From positions 1 to 32,201 of the forward strand of contig JAGKXA010000080.1 in assembly GCA_021151615.1 (NCBI GenBank): a stretch of 32,201 nucleotides of DNA, in the 5' to 3' direction. Source of the DNA: Cellvibrionaceae bacterium. Its GTDB lineage: Bacteria; Pseudomonadota; Gammaproteobacteria; Pseudomonadales; Cellvibrionaceae. A program made the position numbers and the translations under genes. The notes under the pieces are model-generated. The model saw only the letters and a program-made list of their open reading frames with translations. It searched no databases and was not told the origin of the DNA. Positions 23,609 through 31,056 of this stretch are shown in pieces (positions within the stretch are counted from its first letter, which is position 1; every line of letters begins with the position of its first letter).

Positions 23609-24830
23609 TTCTGCATTCGATGTAGAAAAAATTCGTGCTGACTTTCCTATTCTTCATCAAGAGGTTAACGGTCAACCACTGGTATACCTTGATAATGCGG
23701 CTACCACTCAAAAGCCAAATGCAGTAATAGATGCAATCAGCGATTACTACCGCACTGACAACAGCAATGTGCATCGCGGTGCCCATGCATTGGCGGATCG
23801 CGCTACGGTGAAATTTGAAGCAGCGCGCGAAAAAGTTGCGCAGTTTTTAAATGCCGCATCCGCGCGGCAAATCATTTGGACCCGAGGTACTACCGAGAGC
23901 ATTAACCTGGTGGCAGCAAGTTGGGGCAAAGCGTTTTTGCAACCCGGTGATCGTATTCTGGTTTCAGCGCTGGAACATCACTCCAACATAGTGCCCTGGC
24001 AATTGGTTGCAGCGGCAACCGGAGCAGCAGTGGAAGCTATTCCAGTCGATGCGAACGGCAACATAAACATGTTGGCGTTTGATAGCATGCTGGATGCTCA
24101 CGTAAAAATGGTTGCAGTAGGGCATGTATCCAATGCCATGGGCACGATTAATCCCGTTGAAAAAATTATTACCCTGGCCCACGCTGTTGGTGCGCGTGTA
24201 TTGATTGACGGTGCTCAGGCGGTGAGTCATTGGGCGGTAGATGTTCAAACACTTAATTGCGATTTTTATGTGTTCTCTGCACACAAACTGTTTGGGCCAA
24301 CCGGTTTGGGTGTACTCTACGGAAAAGAGGATTTACTCAACTCCATGCCACCTTATCAGGGTGGTGGAGAAATGATTGAAACCGTTAGTTTTGCGGGCAC
24401 TACGTTCAATCAGTTGCCCTATAAATTTGAAGCGGGTACCCCGGATATTGCTGGCGCTATAGGCATGGGTGCTGCTATTGATTACCTCAATAGCATTGAT
24501 CGCAACGCAGCTTCTGTCCATGAACAAGCCTTGTTGAATTATGCTGAGGAAAAAGCGCGAGCAACTTCAGGCTTGAAATTGGTGGGTACTGCCGCACATA
24601 AAACATCAGTAATGAGTTTTTTAATTGAAGGTACACATCCGGCTGATGTAGGTGTCTTATTGGATAAGCAGGGAATTGCAGTGCGTACCGGTAATCACTG
24701 CGCACAACCGATTATGGATCAATTCGGCATTCCCGGTACTGTGCGTGCCAGTTTTAGTTTCTATAACACCTTTGACGAAGTTGATCGCCTGTTTGTGGCG
24801 ATTGAAAAAGCAAAAACGTTTTTGCTGTAG
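23601..24830 (+). CDS. sufS: Cysteine desulfurase SufS (class II)
   Basis: SufS takes sulfur from cysteine and passes it to SufE, then to SufBCD. The 409 residues carry the PLP lysine K229 (YVFSAHKLFGPTG) and the catalytic cysteine C367 in RTGNHCAQP, the short, rigid loop of class II enzymes. E. coli has K226 and C364. I chose the ATG at 23601, preceded by GGGTGAAGG, over a GTG three codons earlier. It overlaps the sufD stop. With iscS upstream, the operon encodes two desulfurases of different classes. Confidence 0.98.
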   Translation: MINSAFDVEKIRADFPILHQEVNGQPLVYLDNAATTQKPNAVIDAISDYYRTDNSNVHRGAHALADRATVKFEAAREKVAQFLNAASARQIIWTRGTTESINLVAASWGKAFLQPGDRILVSALEHHSNIVPWQLVAAATGAAVEAIPVDANGNINMLAFDSMLDAHVKMVAVGHVSNAMGTINPVEKIITLAHAVGARVLIDGAQAVSHWAVDVQTLNCDFYVFSAHKLFGPTGLGVLYGKEDLLNSMPPYQGGGEMIETVSFAGTTFNQLPYKFEAGTPDIAGAIGMGAAIDYLNSIDRNAASVHEQALLNYAEEKARATSGLKLVGTAAHKTSVMSFLIEGTHPADVGVLLDKQGIAVRTGNHCAQPIMDQFGIPGTVRASFSFYNTFDEVDRLFVAIEKAKTFLL

Positions 24831-24877
24831 TGTCTGTGTAGTTTTGACGCTTTTTTTGATGTATAGGGGAGTTGATC

Positions 24878-25234
24878 ATGAGTATCGCTTCATTTGATCC
24901 GCAACAACAAGCAGTACTGGTGACGCCAGCTGCAGTAGCGCATTTCAAGCGTCAGTTGGACAAAAGCCAAAACAAAGCGGTGCGCCTGAGTGTTAAGCAA
25001 AGTGGCTGCACTGGCTGGATGTATGTGGTGGATTTGGTGGACGAGCCCAAAGCCAACGATTTGCATATGCCTTTAGGTGAGGGCGTTGAGCTCTTGGTTG
25101 ATTCAGAAAGCCTCTCTGTTGTTGGCGGTACTGAAATTGATTATGTGACCGAGGGTGTAAATCGCCAATTGAAGTTCAATAATCCGCGCGTAAAGGATTA
25201 TTGCGGTTGCGGTGAAAGCTTTAGCGTTAATTAG
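24878..25234 (+). CDS. sufA: A-type Fe-S carrier SufA
   Basis: SufA receives clusters from SufBCD and gives them to target proteins. It is a 118-residue HesB/IscA-family protein. The three conserved cysteines are C44 (QSGCTGWMY), C109 and C111 (YCGCGESF). The start is the ATG at 24878 with AGGGGAG upstream, rather than the in-frame TTG two codons earlier. It lies between sufS and sufT in the operon. By sequence alone SufA and IscA are hard to tell apart, so the name rests partly on context. Confidence 0.94.
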   Translation: MSIASFDPQQQAVLVTPAAVAHFKRQLDKSQNKAVRLSVKQSGCTGWMYVVDLVDEPKANDLHMPLGEGVELLVDSESLSVVGGTEIDYVTEGVNRQLKFNNPRVKDYCGCGESFSVN

Positions 25235-25270
25235 CCAGCAGTTACTTAGCGCATCAGGAAACTAAAATTT

Positions 25271-25807
25271 ATGTCTGAAAGACGTATGGTGGTGGCGCAA
25301 GCTGATTGCCCCGCGCGGAGGGTGCCCGATGGTACGCCTCTGACTATCCCGGAAGGAACTTTCGTGACTATCACCCAGGCATTGGGTGGCAACTATACCC
25401 TCACATACCATGGGCAAATGGTTCGGGTAGATGGCACCGATGCTCATTTTCTTGGGTTGGAGTCAGAGCAACTTGAATTTCCGGCACCGGTAGATGACCG
25501 TATTCATGAGGATCAGGTGTGGCAGGCGTTAGGCACGGTATTTGACCCTGAAATCCCTGTAGATCTGGTGAATCTTGGCCTTATTTATGGTGTTAAGGTA
25601 AATCAAGCTTCGCAGCAAGTAGATATTCAGATGACTCTGACGGCGCCGGCCTGTGGTATGGGGCCGGTGTTAGTGGGTGATGTGGAATATCGTGTGCGCA
25701 AAGTGCCTAATGTTAAAGCGGTCAAGGTTGAGTTGGTATTTGATCCGCCCTGGCAGCGCCATATGATGAGCGAAGAGGCCCAATTGCAAACGGGCATGTT
25801 CTATTGA
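25271..25807 (+). CDS. sufT: Fe-S assembly factor SufT
   Basis: SufT helps cluster delivery or maturation in organisms with SUF systems. The 178-residue form has an N-terminal beta-rich part of its own (VPDGTPLTIPEGTFVTITQA, residues 18-37) and a C-terminal MIP18/DUF59 domain (about 80-170) with the conserved FDPEIPVDLVNLGLIY and the cysteine C128 in APACGMG. It is the auxiliary form known from proteobacterial suf operons. It starts 36 bases after sufA and is followed by the 11-bp tandem repeat before sufE. Confidence 0.94.
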   Translation: MSERRMVVAQADCPARRVPDGTPLTIPEGTFVTITQALGGNYTLTYHGQMVRVDGTDAHFLGLESEQLEFPAPVDDRIHEDQVWQALGTVFDPEIPVDLVNLGLIYGVKVNQASQQVDIQMTLTAPACGMGPVLVGDVEYRVRKVPNVKAVKVELVFDPPWQRHMMSEEAQLQTGMFY

Positions 25808-25840
25808 GTTTGTAGCAAGTTTGTAGCAAGTTTGTAGCGA
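25808..25840. repeat. Three 11-bp tandem repeats before sufE
   Basis: The unit gtttgtagcaa occurs three times head to tail (25808-25818, 25819-25829, 25830-25840), the last with one change (gcga). The array starts right after the sufT TGA and ends 7 bases before the sufE ATG. The third unit supplies the start of the sufE ribosome site (GCGAGAG). Confidence 0.9.
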
Positions 25841-25847
25841 GAGTCTC

Positions 25848-26270
25848 ATGACCCAGTTTGGCATTGACGTAACCGCAGATGACATCATTGATAGTCTTGG
25901 CTTTTTTGATAATTGGGAAGAGCGCTATAGATACATCATCGATTTGGGTAAAGAGTTACCTCCTATGCCTGAAAACTTTAGGTCTGAGGAGTTTCTGGTG
26001 CGTGGCTGCCAAAGTCAGGTGTGGTTGGTTGATGAGCATCGTGATGGTAAGTTGTTTTTTCAGGCAGATAGCGATGCTTTCATCGTAAAAGGGCTTTTAG
26101 GTGTCGTTTTGGCGGCTTTTAATGGCAAAACTCCCGGTGACATTCTCGGATTTGACGTGGATGCCTACTTTGCGCAGTTGGATTTGCTTCAGCACTTGAG
26201 TTCAACCCGTGGCAATGGCCTCAAGGCAATGGTAAAGCGTATCAAGGATAAGGCAGCAGTCACCCACTAA
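25848..26270 (+). CDS. sufE: Sulfur-transfer protein SufE
   Basis: SufE accepts persulfide sulfur from SufS and passes it to SufB. The 140 residues include the catalytic cysteine C54 (LVRGCQSQVWL), matching C51 of E. coli, and the conserved C-terminal LSSTRGNGLKAMV. The gene is last in the operon, after sufT, and is followed by a terminator about 72 bases on. Its spacing from sufT is set by a triple 11-bp repeat. Confidence 0.97.
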   Translation: MTQFGIDVTADDIIDSLGFFDNWEERYRYIIDLGKELPPMPENFRSEEFLVRGCQSQVWLVDEHRDGKLFFQADSDAFIVKGLLGVVLAAFNGKTPGDILGFDVDAYFAQLDLLQHLSSTRGNGLKAMVKRIKDKAAVTH

Positions 26271-26342
26271 AAGTAGGTTTTGGCGCCAGTTCACTAGCCG
26301 ATTTTGTTTATTAATCAAATAGCTAGGATATAAAAATCATGT

Positions 26343-26369
26343 AAACCCGCGTATAATTCGCGGGTTTTG
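26343..26369 (+). terminator. Terminator of the iscR-suf operon
   Basis: The stem AAACCCGCG/CGCGGGTTT with a 7-base loop and a following T lies 72 bases past the sufE stop. The loop contains the hexamer TATAAT (26352-26357), which could double as the -10 of an ndk promoter, though no -35 is evident upstream. Confidence 0.85.
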
Positions 26370-26377
26370 TATTTTAT

Positions 26378-26415
26378 AGGGCTGAACAACTGCCTTTTGG
26401 GGCAGGAAAAGCCCT
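26378..26415 (+). promoter_or_regulatory. Structured 5' leader of ndk
   Basis: AGGGCT (26378-26383) pairs with AGCCCT (26410-26415), enclosing an inner hairpin CTGCC/GGCAG (26390-26405) with a 6-base loop. The two stems are separated by an internal bulge of 6 and 4 bases. This lies 30 bases before the ndk start. No known riboswitch class was recognised, and it may only be an mRNA-stabilising structure. Confidence 0.4.
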
Positions 26416-26444
26416 CTCAACCAAGAATCGGTACGGAGTTTCCA

Positions 26445-26870
26445 ATGGCTGTTGAACAAACTTTATCCATTATCAAACCTGATGCAGTAAGCAAGAATCA
26501 TATTGGCGAAATTGTTGCCCGTTTTGAAAAGGCAGGTTTGAAGATCGTTGCCCAACGCATGATGTTGTTGAGCAGAGCCCAGGCAGAGGGCTTTTATGCC
26601 GAGCACAAAGGTCGTCCATTTTTTGATGGTTTGGTGAATTTTATGACCTCTGGTCCGGTAGTTGTGCAGGTGTTATCGGGTGAGAATGCTATTGCCCTGA
26701 ACCGCGAGTTAATGGGTGCTACTGACCCTGCCAAGGCGGCACCAGGAACCATTCGTGCTGATTTTGCCCAGGCGATTGATGCCAATGCTGTACACGGTTC
26801 TGATTCCCCCATTTCTGCTGCGCGCGAAGTTGCTTACTTTTTTGCCAGCAATGAAGTTGTTATTCGTTAA
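26445..26870 (+). CDS. ndk: Nucleoside diphosphate kinase
   Basis: Ndk moves the terminal phosphate from ATP to other nucleoside and deoxynucleoside diphosphates. It is a 141-residue protein with the catalytic histidine H117 in NAVHGSDSP and the usual beginning MAVEQTLSIIKPDAVSKN. The ATG at 26445 has CGGAG upstream. An open extension upstream to 26367 runs through the leader hairpin and is not coding. It starts the ndk-rlmN-pilW-rodZ-ispG-hisS block, whose order matches Pseudomonas from memory. Confidence 0.98.
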   Translation: MAVEQTLSIIKPDAVSKNHIGEIVARFEKAGLKIVAQRMMLLSRAQAEGFYAEHKGRPFFDGLVNFMTSGPVVVQVLSGENAIALNRELMGATDPAKAAPGTIRADFAQAIDANAVHGSDSPISAAREVAYFFASNEVVIR

Positions 26871-26906
26871 TCTCGCTAAACCCGAAAGTTTCATAGGTGC
26901 AGAGCC

Positions 26907-28085
26907 ATGACTGATGTTTCCAGTTCCACTTCTTCCGCGAATGCGGTCGTTGCAGAAGGCTCTGCAAAAATGAATCTACTCGGATTACCTGAAGCAAAGT
27001 TGATTGCATTTTTTGATTCTATTGGTGAGAAAAAATTTCGCGCAATTCAGGTGATGAAATGGATTCATCAATTTGGCGCAGACAATTTCGATGATATGAC
27101 TAACGTCAGCAAGGATCTGCGTGCGAAGCTAAAAAACATTGCAGAAATTCGTCCGCCAGAAGTAGTCCAACAATTTGATTCAGCTGATGGCACGCGCAAG
27201 TTTTTAATTCGTGTTGCCGGTGGCAATGTGATTGAAACGGTATTTATTCCTGATGGTGATCGGGGTACTTTGTGTGTCTCATCACAGGTCGGTTGTTCAT
27301 TGGATTGCAGTTTTTGTGCAACGGGCAAGCAAGGTTTTAATCGTGATTTAACGGCGGCAGAAATTATAGGCCAAGTATGGATTGCGGCTAAATCGTTTGG
27401 CCAACTGCAAGCTAATGGTCCGCGTATGGTTACCAATGTGGTGATGATGGGGATGGGTGAGCCGCTGCTAAATTTCGATAATGTTGTCGATTCCATGAAC
27501 CTAATGATGCATGACAACGCATACGGTATTTCCAAGCGCCGTGTAACACTCAGTACCTCAGGTGTAGTGCCGCAGCTGGATCGTTTAAGTCAGTATACTG
27601 ATGCATGCCTCGCGATTTCCTTGCACGCACCCAACGATGAGTTGCGTAATGAATTGGTGCCAATAAATCGTAAATATCCAATTGCAATGCTGTTGGATTC
27701 CGCCAAGCGTTACATAAAGGCAATGCCGGATACGCATCGTAAAATAACCATAGAATACACCTTGATTGATCAGGTAAACGACCGCCCTCATCACGCACAC
27801 GAATTGGCGGAACTCTTGCGCGATGTGCCGGTCAAGATCAATTTAATTCCGTTTAATCCATTCAATTTGTCCAACTATAAACGCGTTAGCAATAATGCGT
27901 TGCGCAAGTTTCAGGATATTTTAATGGAAGCTGGATATATTACTACCGTGCGTACAACTCGCGGTGATGATATTGATGCGGCTTGCGGACAACTGGCAGG
28001 GCAGGTGAATGATATTACCCGCCGTAGCGAACGCTATCGGGCTCAGTTTGATGATGTGCAAACCGTAAAAATTGTAGGCCAGTAA
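26907..28085 (+). CDS. rlmN: Dual-specificity 23S rRNA/tRNA (adenine-C2-)-methyltransferase RlmN
   Basis: RlmN methylates C2 of A2503 in 23S rRNA and A37 in some tRNAs. It is a radical-SAM enzyme needing a [4Fe-4S] cluster. In the 392 residues the cluster cysteines are C130, C134 and C137 (CSLDCSFC). The mechanistic cysteines C118 and C355 of E. coli match C123 and C360. The N-terminal 20 residues are Ser/Ala-rich and not conserved. It depends on the Fe-S machinery encoded just upstream. It lies 36 bases after ndk and 23 before pilW. Confidence 0.98.
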   Translation: MTDVSSSTSSANAVVAEGSAKMNLLGLPEAKLIAFFDSIGEKKFRAIQVMKWIHQFGADNFDDMTNVSKDLRAKLKNIAEIRPPEVVQQFDSADGTRKFLIRVAGGNVIETVFIPDGDRGTLCVSSQVGCSLDCSFCATGKQGFNRDLTAAEIIGQVWIAAKSFGQLQANGPRMVTNVVMMGMGEPLLNFDNVVDSMNLMMHDNAYGISKRRVTLSTSGVVPQLDRLSQYTDACLAISLHAPNDELRNELVPINRKYPIAMLLDSAKRYIKAMPDTHRKITIEYTLIDQVNDRPHHAHELAELLRDVPVKINLIPFNPFNLSNYKRVSNNALRKFQDILMEAGYITTVRTTRGDDIDAACGQLAGQVNDITRRSERYRAQFDDVQTVKIVGQ

Positions 28086-28108
28086 CTCTAATAACGACGA
28101 GGTTGGTA

Positions 28109-28891
28109 ATGCAAGCAAATAATCTGTTCAGATTCACGCGATGTGTTTTGTTGGTTTTGGTAACGGCATTATTTGTGAGTGGGTGTGTCTCTGAAGGTAG
28201 TGGCAAACCAAAGCGTCCTGTTGATAAAGCAAAATCACTGGATTTGCATATCCAGTTGGCCAGAGGGTATATCGATAGAGGGAACCGCGAATCTGCTCGC
28301 CATCATTTGCGCAAAGCCGCTGATATTGATAAAAACTCACCAGAAGCCACAGAGACAATGGCTCGTCTTTATCAATTGGAAGGTGAATCAAAACTTGCGG
28401 AAGAAACTTTTAAAAAGGCAATTAAGGCGAAGAAAAATTTTACGCTAGCACACAATGACTTTGGTGTTTTTCTTTTTGGTGCAAAGCGTTATGAAGAGGC
28501 TTTCGCGCAGTTTGAATTGGCAGCATCGGATCTCGATTATGATGGTCGCGCTGCGGCTCTGGTTAATGTTGGACGGACTGCGTTACTGTTGGGTAAAAAT
28601 GATCGCGCCAAGGCAGCATTCGAACATGCATCGGTATTAGATCGTAATTCAGCAGATGCTCATATAGAGCTTGCCGATATTAATTTTCAAGCCAAGGACT
28701 ACGCAAAAGCCAAAGAGCATTTGGATCGATTTCAGACAACCGGACAGCAATCACCGAGAGCATTATTATTGGGGATTCGTCTGGAACGCGTTTTTGGCAA
28801 CAAAGATAAGGAAGCCAGTTATTTGTTAGTGCTCAAGAATCGATTTCCCTACTCGAAGGAGTATCTGGAATACAAACAAACAATGATGTAG
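28109..28891 (+). CDS. pilW: Type IV pilus biogenesis/stability lipoprotein PilW (PilF)
   Basis: This outer-membrane lipoprotein helps assemble the PilQ secretin of type IV pili. It is called PilF in Pseudomonas and PilW in Neisseria. The 260 residues begin with a lipoprotein signal (RFTRCVLLVLVTALFVSGC, lipidation cysteine C26), followed by about six TPR units, for example LHIQLARGYIDRGNRESARH and ALVNVGRTALLLGKNDRAKA. I chose the ATG at 28109 with GAGG upstream. Its place between rlmN and rodZ is conserved in gammaproteobacteria. Confidence 0.95.
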   Translation: MQANNLFRFTRCVLLVLVTALFVSGCVSEGSGKPKRPVDKAKSLDLHIQLARGYIDRGNRESARHHLRKAADIDKNSPEATETMARLYQLEGESKLAEETFKKAIKAKKNFTLAHNDFGVFLFGAKRYEEAFAQFELAASDLDYDGRAAALVNVGRTALLLGKNDRAKAAFEHASVLDRNSADAHIELADINFQAKDYAKAKEHLDRFQTTGQQSPRALLLGIRLERVFGNKDKEASYLLVLKNRFPYSKEYLEYKQTMM

Positions 28892-28918
28892 ATAATTTAG
28901 CGGTTTTAAAGGCGTTCA

Positions 28919-29878
28919 ATGGTTTCCGATGATGATAAAAAAGCGACTGAAGATGGTCGTTTTCGTGAATTATCTCCTGGCAAATTGCTAGTCTGGGGGC
29001 GTGAGCGCGCGGGCTTAACTCAGGAACAGATTGCGAAAGAGCTATACATGACGCTGACTAAAGTGCGCGCACTTGAGTTGGATGACTATCGTCATATGGG
29101 GGCTGATACTTTTACCCGTGGCTATCTTCGCTCCTATGCCAATCTAGTAAAGCTTGATGTAGTGCAAGTTTTAGCGGCTTATGATCGACACGCACAAAAA
29201 TATGGTTTGAATGAGCAGGTTTTGCCTAAAAAGCAGGATTCATCTGCCAAGCCTCTGTGGCAGTTTGTTGTATTAATTGTGATTGCGTTACTGGTACTTT
29301 GGTTAATTTCGGTGTGGTTTTTTGATAATCGGAAAGAGCCTGAATACGATCTTCCTGTAGCAATTGTCCCTGTAGCGGATGTTTTTTCTAGCTCTAGTAC
29401 TGCAGTGTCGTCAATGGCTGCTGAATCTTCAGTGGCGACGAGCTTTTCGTCAGCAAATATGGCTCAGGCTCTGCCGCCAGTTATTGATATGGTCAGTCTT
29501 TCCCGCTCATCCTCTAGTTCCTTTATTGGTTTAACAGAAACCAGTTCAATTGCGTCCATGAGGAGTGGGAGTATAGAAGTTGTATCTTCTTCATCTAGCC
29601 TTGCTGGCAGTTCTCGTGTTGGAGTGTTGGATGAGATTGTGTTTACATTTTCTGAAGAGTGTTGGTTGGAAGTAAGTGATTCTAGCGGTGACGTGTTGGT
29701 TGCAGATTTGCAATCTGCTGGCTCTCATTTGGTTCTACAAGGTAGAGCCCCGTTCGATGTAAAACTGGGTAATGCGCCAGCTACGCAGATCGAATTAAAT
29801 AATGAACGAATCACATTGGTACCTGCCATAGGTACCAACGTGCTTGGCTTGAAGGTCGGCAAGGCACCGAATAATTAG
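28919..29878 (+). CDS. rodZ: Cell-shape protein RodZ
   Basis: RodZ links MreB filaments to the elongation complex in the inner membrane. The 319 residues show an N-terminal cytoplasmic helix-turn-helix (about 20-90, LTQEQIAKELYMTLTKVRAL), a transmembrane helix (about 114-135), a Ser-rich periplasmic linker (about 150-235, with several runs of four or five serines), and a C-terminal DUF4115-type domain (CWLEVSDSSGDVLVADLQ). Serine runs of this sort are common in secreted proteins of Cellvibrio and relatives. Near the 3' end an 8-bp inverted repeat (TTGGTACC/GGTACCAA, 29816-29838) lies within the frame. It lies between pilW and ispG. Confidence 0.95.
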   Translation: MVSDDDKKATEDGRFRELSPGKLLVWGRERAGLTQEQIAKELYMTLTKVRALELDDYRHMGADTFTRGYLRSYANLVKLDVVQVLAAYDRHAQKYGLNEQVLPKKQDSSAKPLWQFVVLIVIALLVLWLISVWFFDNRKEPEYDLPVAIVPVADVFSSSSTAVSSMAAESSVATSFSSANMAQALPPVIDMVSLSRSSSSSFIGLTETSSIASMRSGSIEVVSSSSSLAGSSRVGVLDEIVFTFSEECWLEVSDSSGDVLVADLQSAGSHLVLQGRAPFDVKLGNAPATQIELNNERITLVPAIGTNVLGLKVGKAPNN

Positions 29879-29903
29879 GTGTAGCTCCGAATTAGGAAAT
29901 TTT

Positions 29904-31028
29904 ATGCATTGCGAATCCCCGATTAAACGCCGTAAATCCCGTCAAATTATGGTGGGAAATGTCCCTGTAGGTGGTGATGCACCCATTTCCGTGCAGAGTA
30001 TGACGAATACTGAAACCACCGATGTTGCAGCAACCGTAGAGCAGATAAAACGCATTCAATTAGCGGGGGCAGATATAGTCCGTGTATCCGTTCCTACTAT
30101 GGAAGCTGCGGAAGCCTTTGGTGAAATTCGTAAACAGGTCACGATTCCATTGGTGGCCGATATTCATTTTGACTATCGTATTGCGTTGCGTGTTGCGGAT
30201 TTAGGTGTTGATTGTTTGCGTATTAATCCTGGCAATATCGGCCGCGAAAAGCGTATTAAAGCCGTGGTTGATAAAGCGCGCGATTTGAATATTCCTATTC
30301 GTATTGGTGTTAACGCAGGATCTCTGGAAAAGGATTTGCAAAAGAAATATGGAGAACCCACACCTGATGCTTTGGTTGAGTCAGCGTTGCGTCACGTGGA
30401 AATTCTGGATGAATTGAATTTTTATAATTTCAAAGTGAGCGTAAAAGCATCTGACGTATTTATGGCCGTGGCTGCCTATAGAAAATTGGCCACATTAATC
30501 GATCAACCCCTGCACCTGGGTATTACTGAAGCAGGTGGCTTACGGTCTGGAACAGTGAAGTCCGCAATTGGTTTGGGGGCGTTATTAATGGATGGCATAG
30601 GTGATACTATTCGTGTTTCCCTTGCTGCAGACCCTGTTGAAGAAATTAAAGTGGGTTGGGATATGCTGCGCAGTCTAAAAATTCGCAGCAAAGGCGTGAA
30701 TTTTATTGCGTGCCCTAGCTGTTCGCGCCAAAACTTTGATGTGATTAAAACAATGAATGATTTGGAGCAGCGAGTCGAGGACATTACCGTCCCGCTGGAT
30801 GTTGCAGTGATCGGCTGTGTTGTGAATGGTCCGGGTGAAGCTAAAGAGGCAGATTTGGGTTTGGCTGGTGGTACACCTAGTAATTTGATTTATATCGATG
30901 GTGAGCCAAACCAGAAATTAACGAATGAAAATCTGGTGGATAACCTTGAGCGCTTGATTCGTGCCAAAGCAGCACAGAAGCAGGCTCAACTGGACGCGGA
31001 CGCAAAGAATATTATTGCTAGAGCCTGA
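29904..31028 (+). CDS. ispG: (E)-4-hydroxy-3-methylbut-2-enyl-diphosphate synthase IspG (GcpE)
   Basis: IspG converts MEcPP to HMBPP in the MEP isoprenoid pathway and needs a [4Fe-4S] cluster. The 374 residues hold the cluster ligands C270, C273 (IACPSCSR), C305 (VIGCVVNGPGE) and E312, at the same numbers as in E. coli. The N-terminal TIM barrel begins RKSRQIMVGNVPVGGDAP. The ATG follows AGGAAA. It lies 25 bases after rodZ and 28 before hisS, its standard place, and is another client of the SUF machinery upstream. Confidence 0.98.
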   Translation: MHCESPIKRRKSRQIMVGNVPVGGDAPISVQSMTNTETTDVAATVEQIKRIQLAGADIVRVSVPTMEAAEAFGEIRKQVTIPLVADIHFDYRIALRVADLGVDCLRINPGNIGREKRIKAVVDKARDLNIPIRIGVNAGSLEKDLQKKYGEPTPDALVESALRHVEILDELNFYNFKVSVKASDVFMAVAAYRKLATLIDQPLHLGITEAGGLRSGTVKSAIGLGALLMDGIGDTIRVSLAADPVEEIKVGWDMLRSLKIRSKGVNFIACPSCSRQNFDVIKTMNDLEQRVEDITVPLDVAVIGCVVNGPGEAKEADLGLAGGTPSNLIYIDGEPNQKLTNENLVDNLERLIRAKAAQKQAQLDADAKNIIARA

Positions 31029-31056
31029 TGCTCAGTATTTTGATTAAGGGTTTCAA

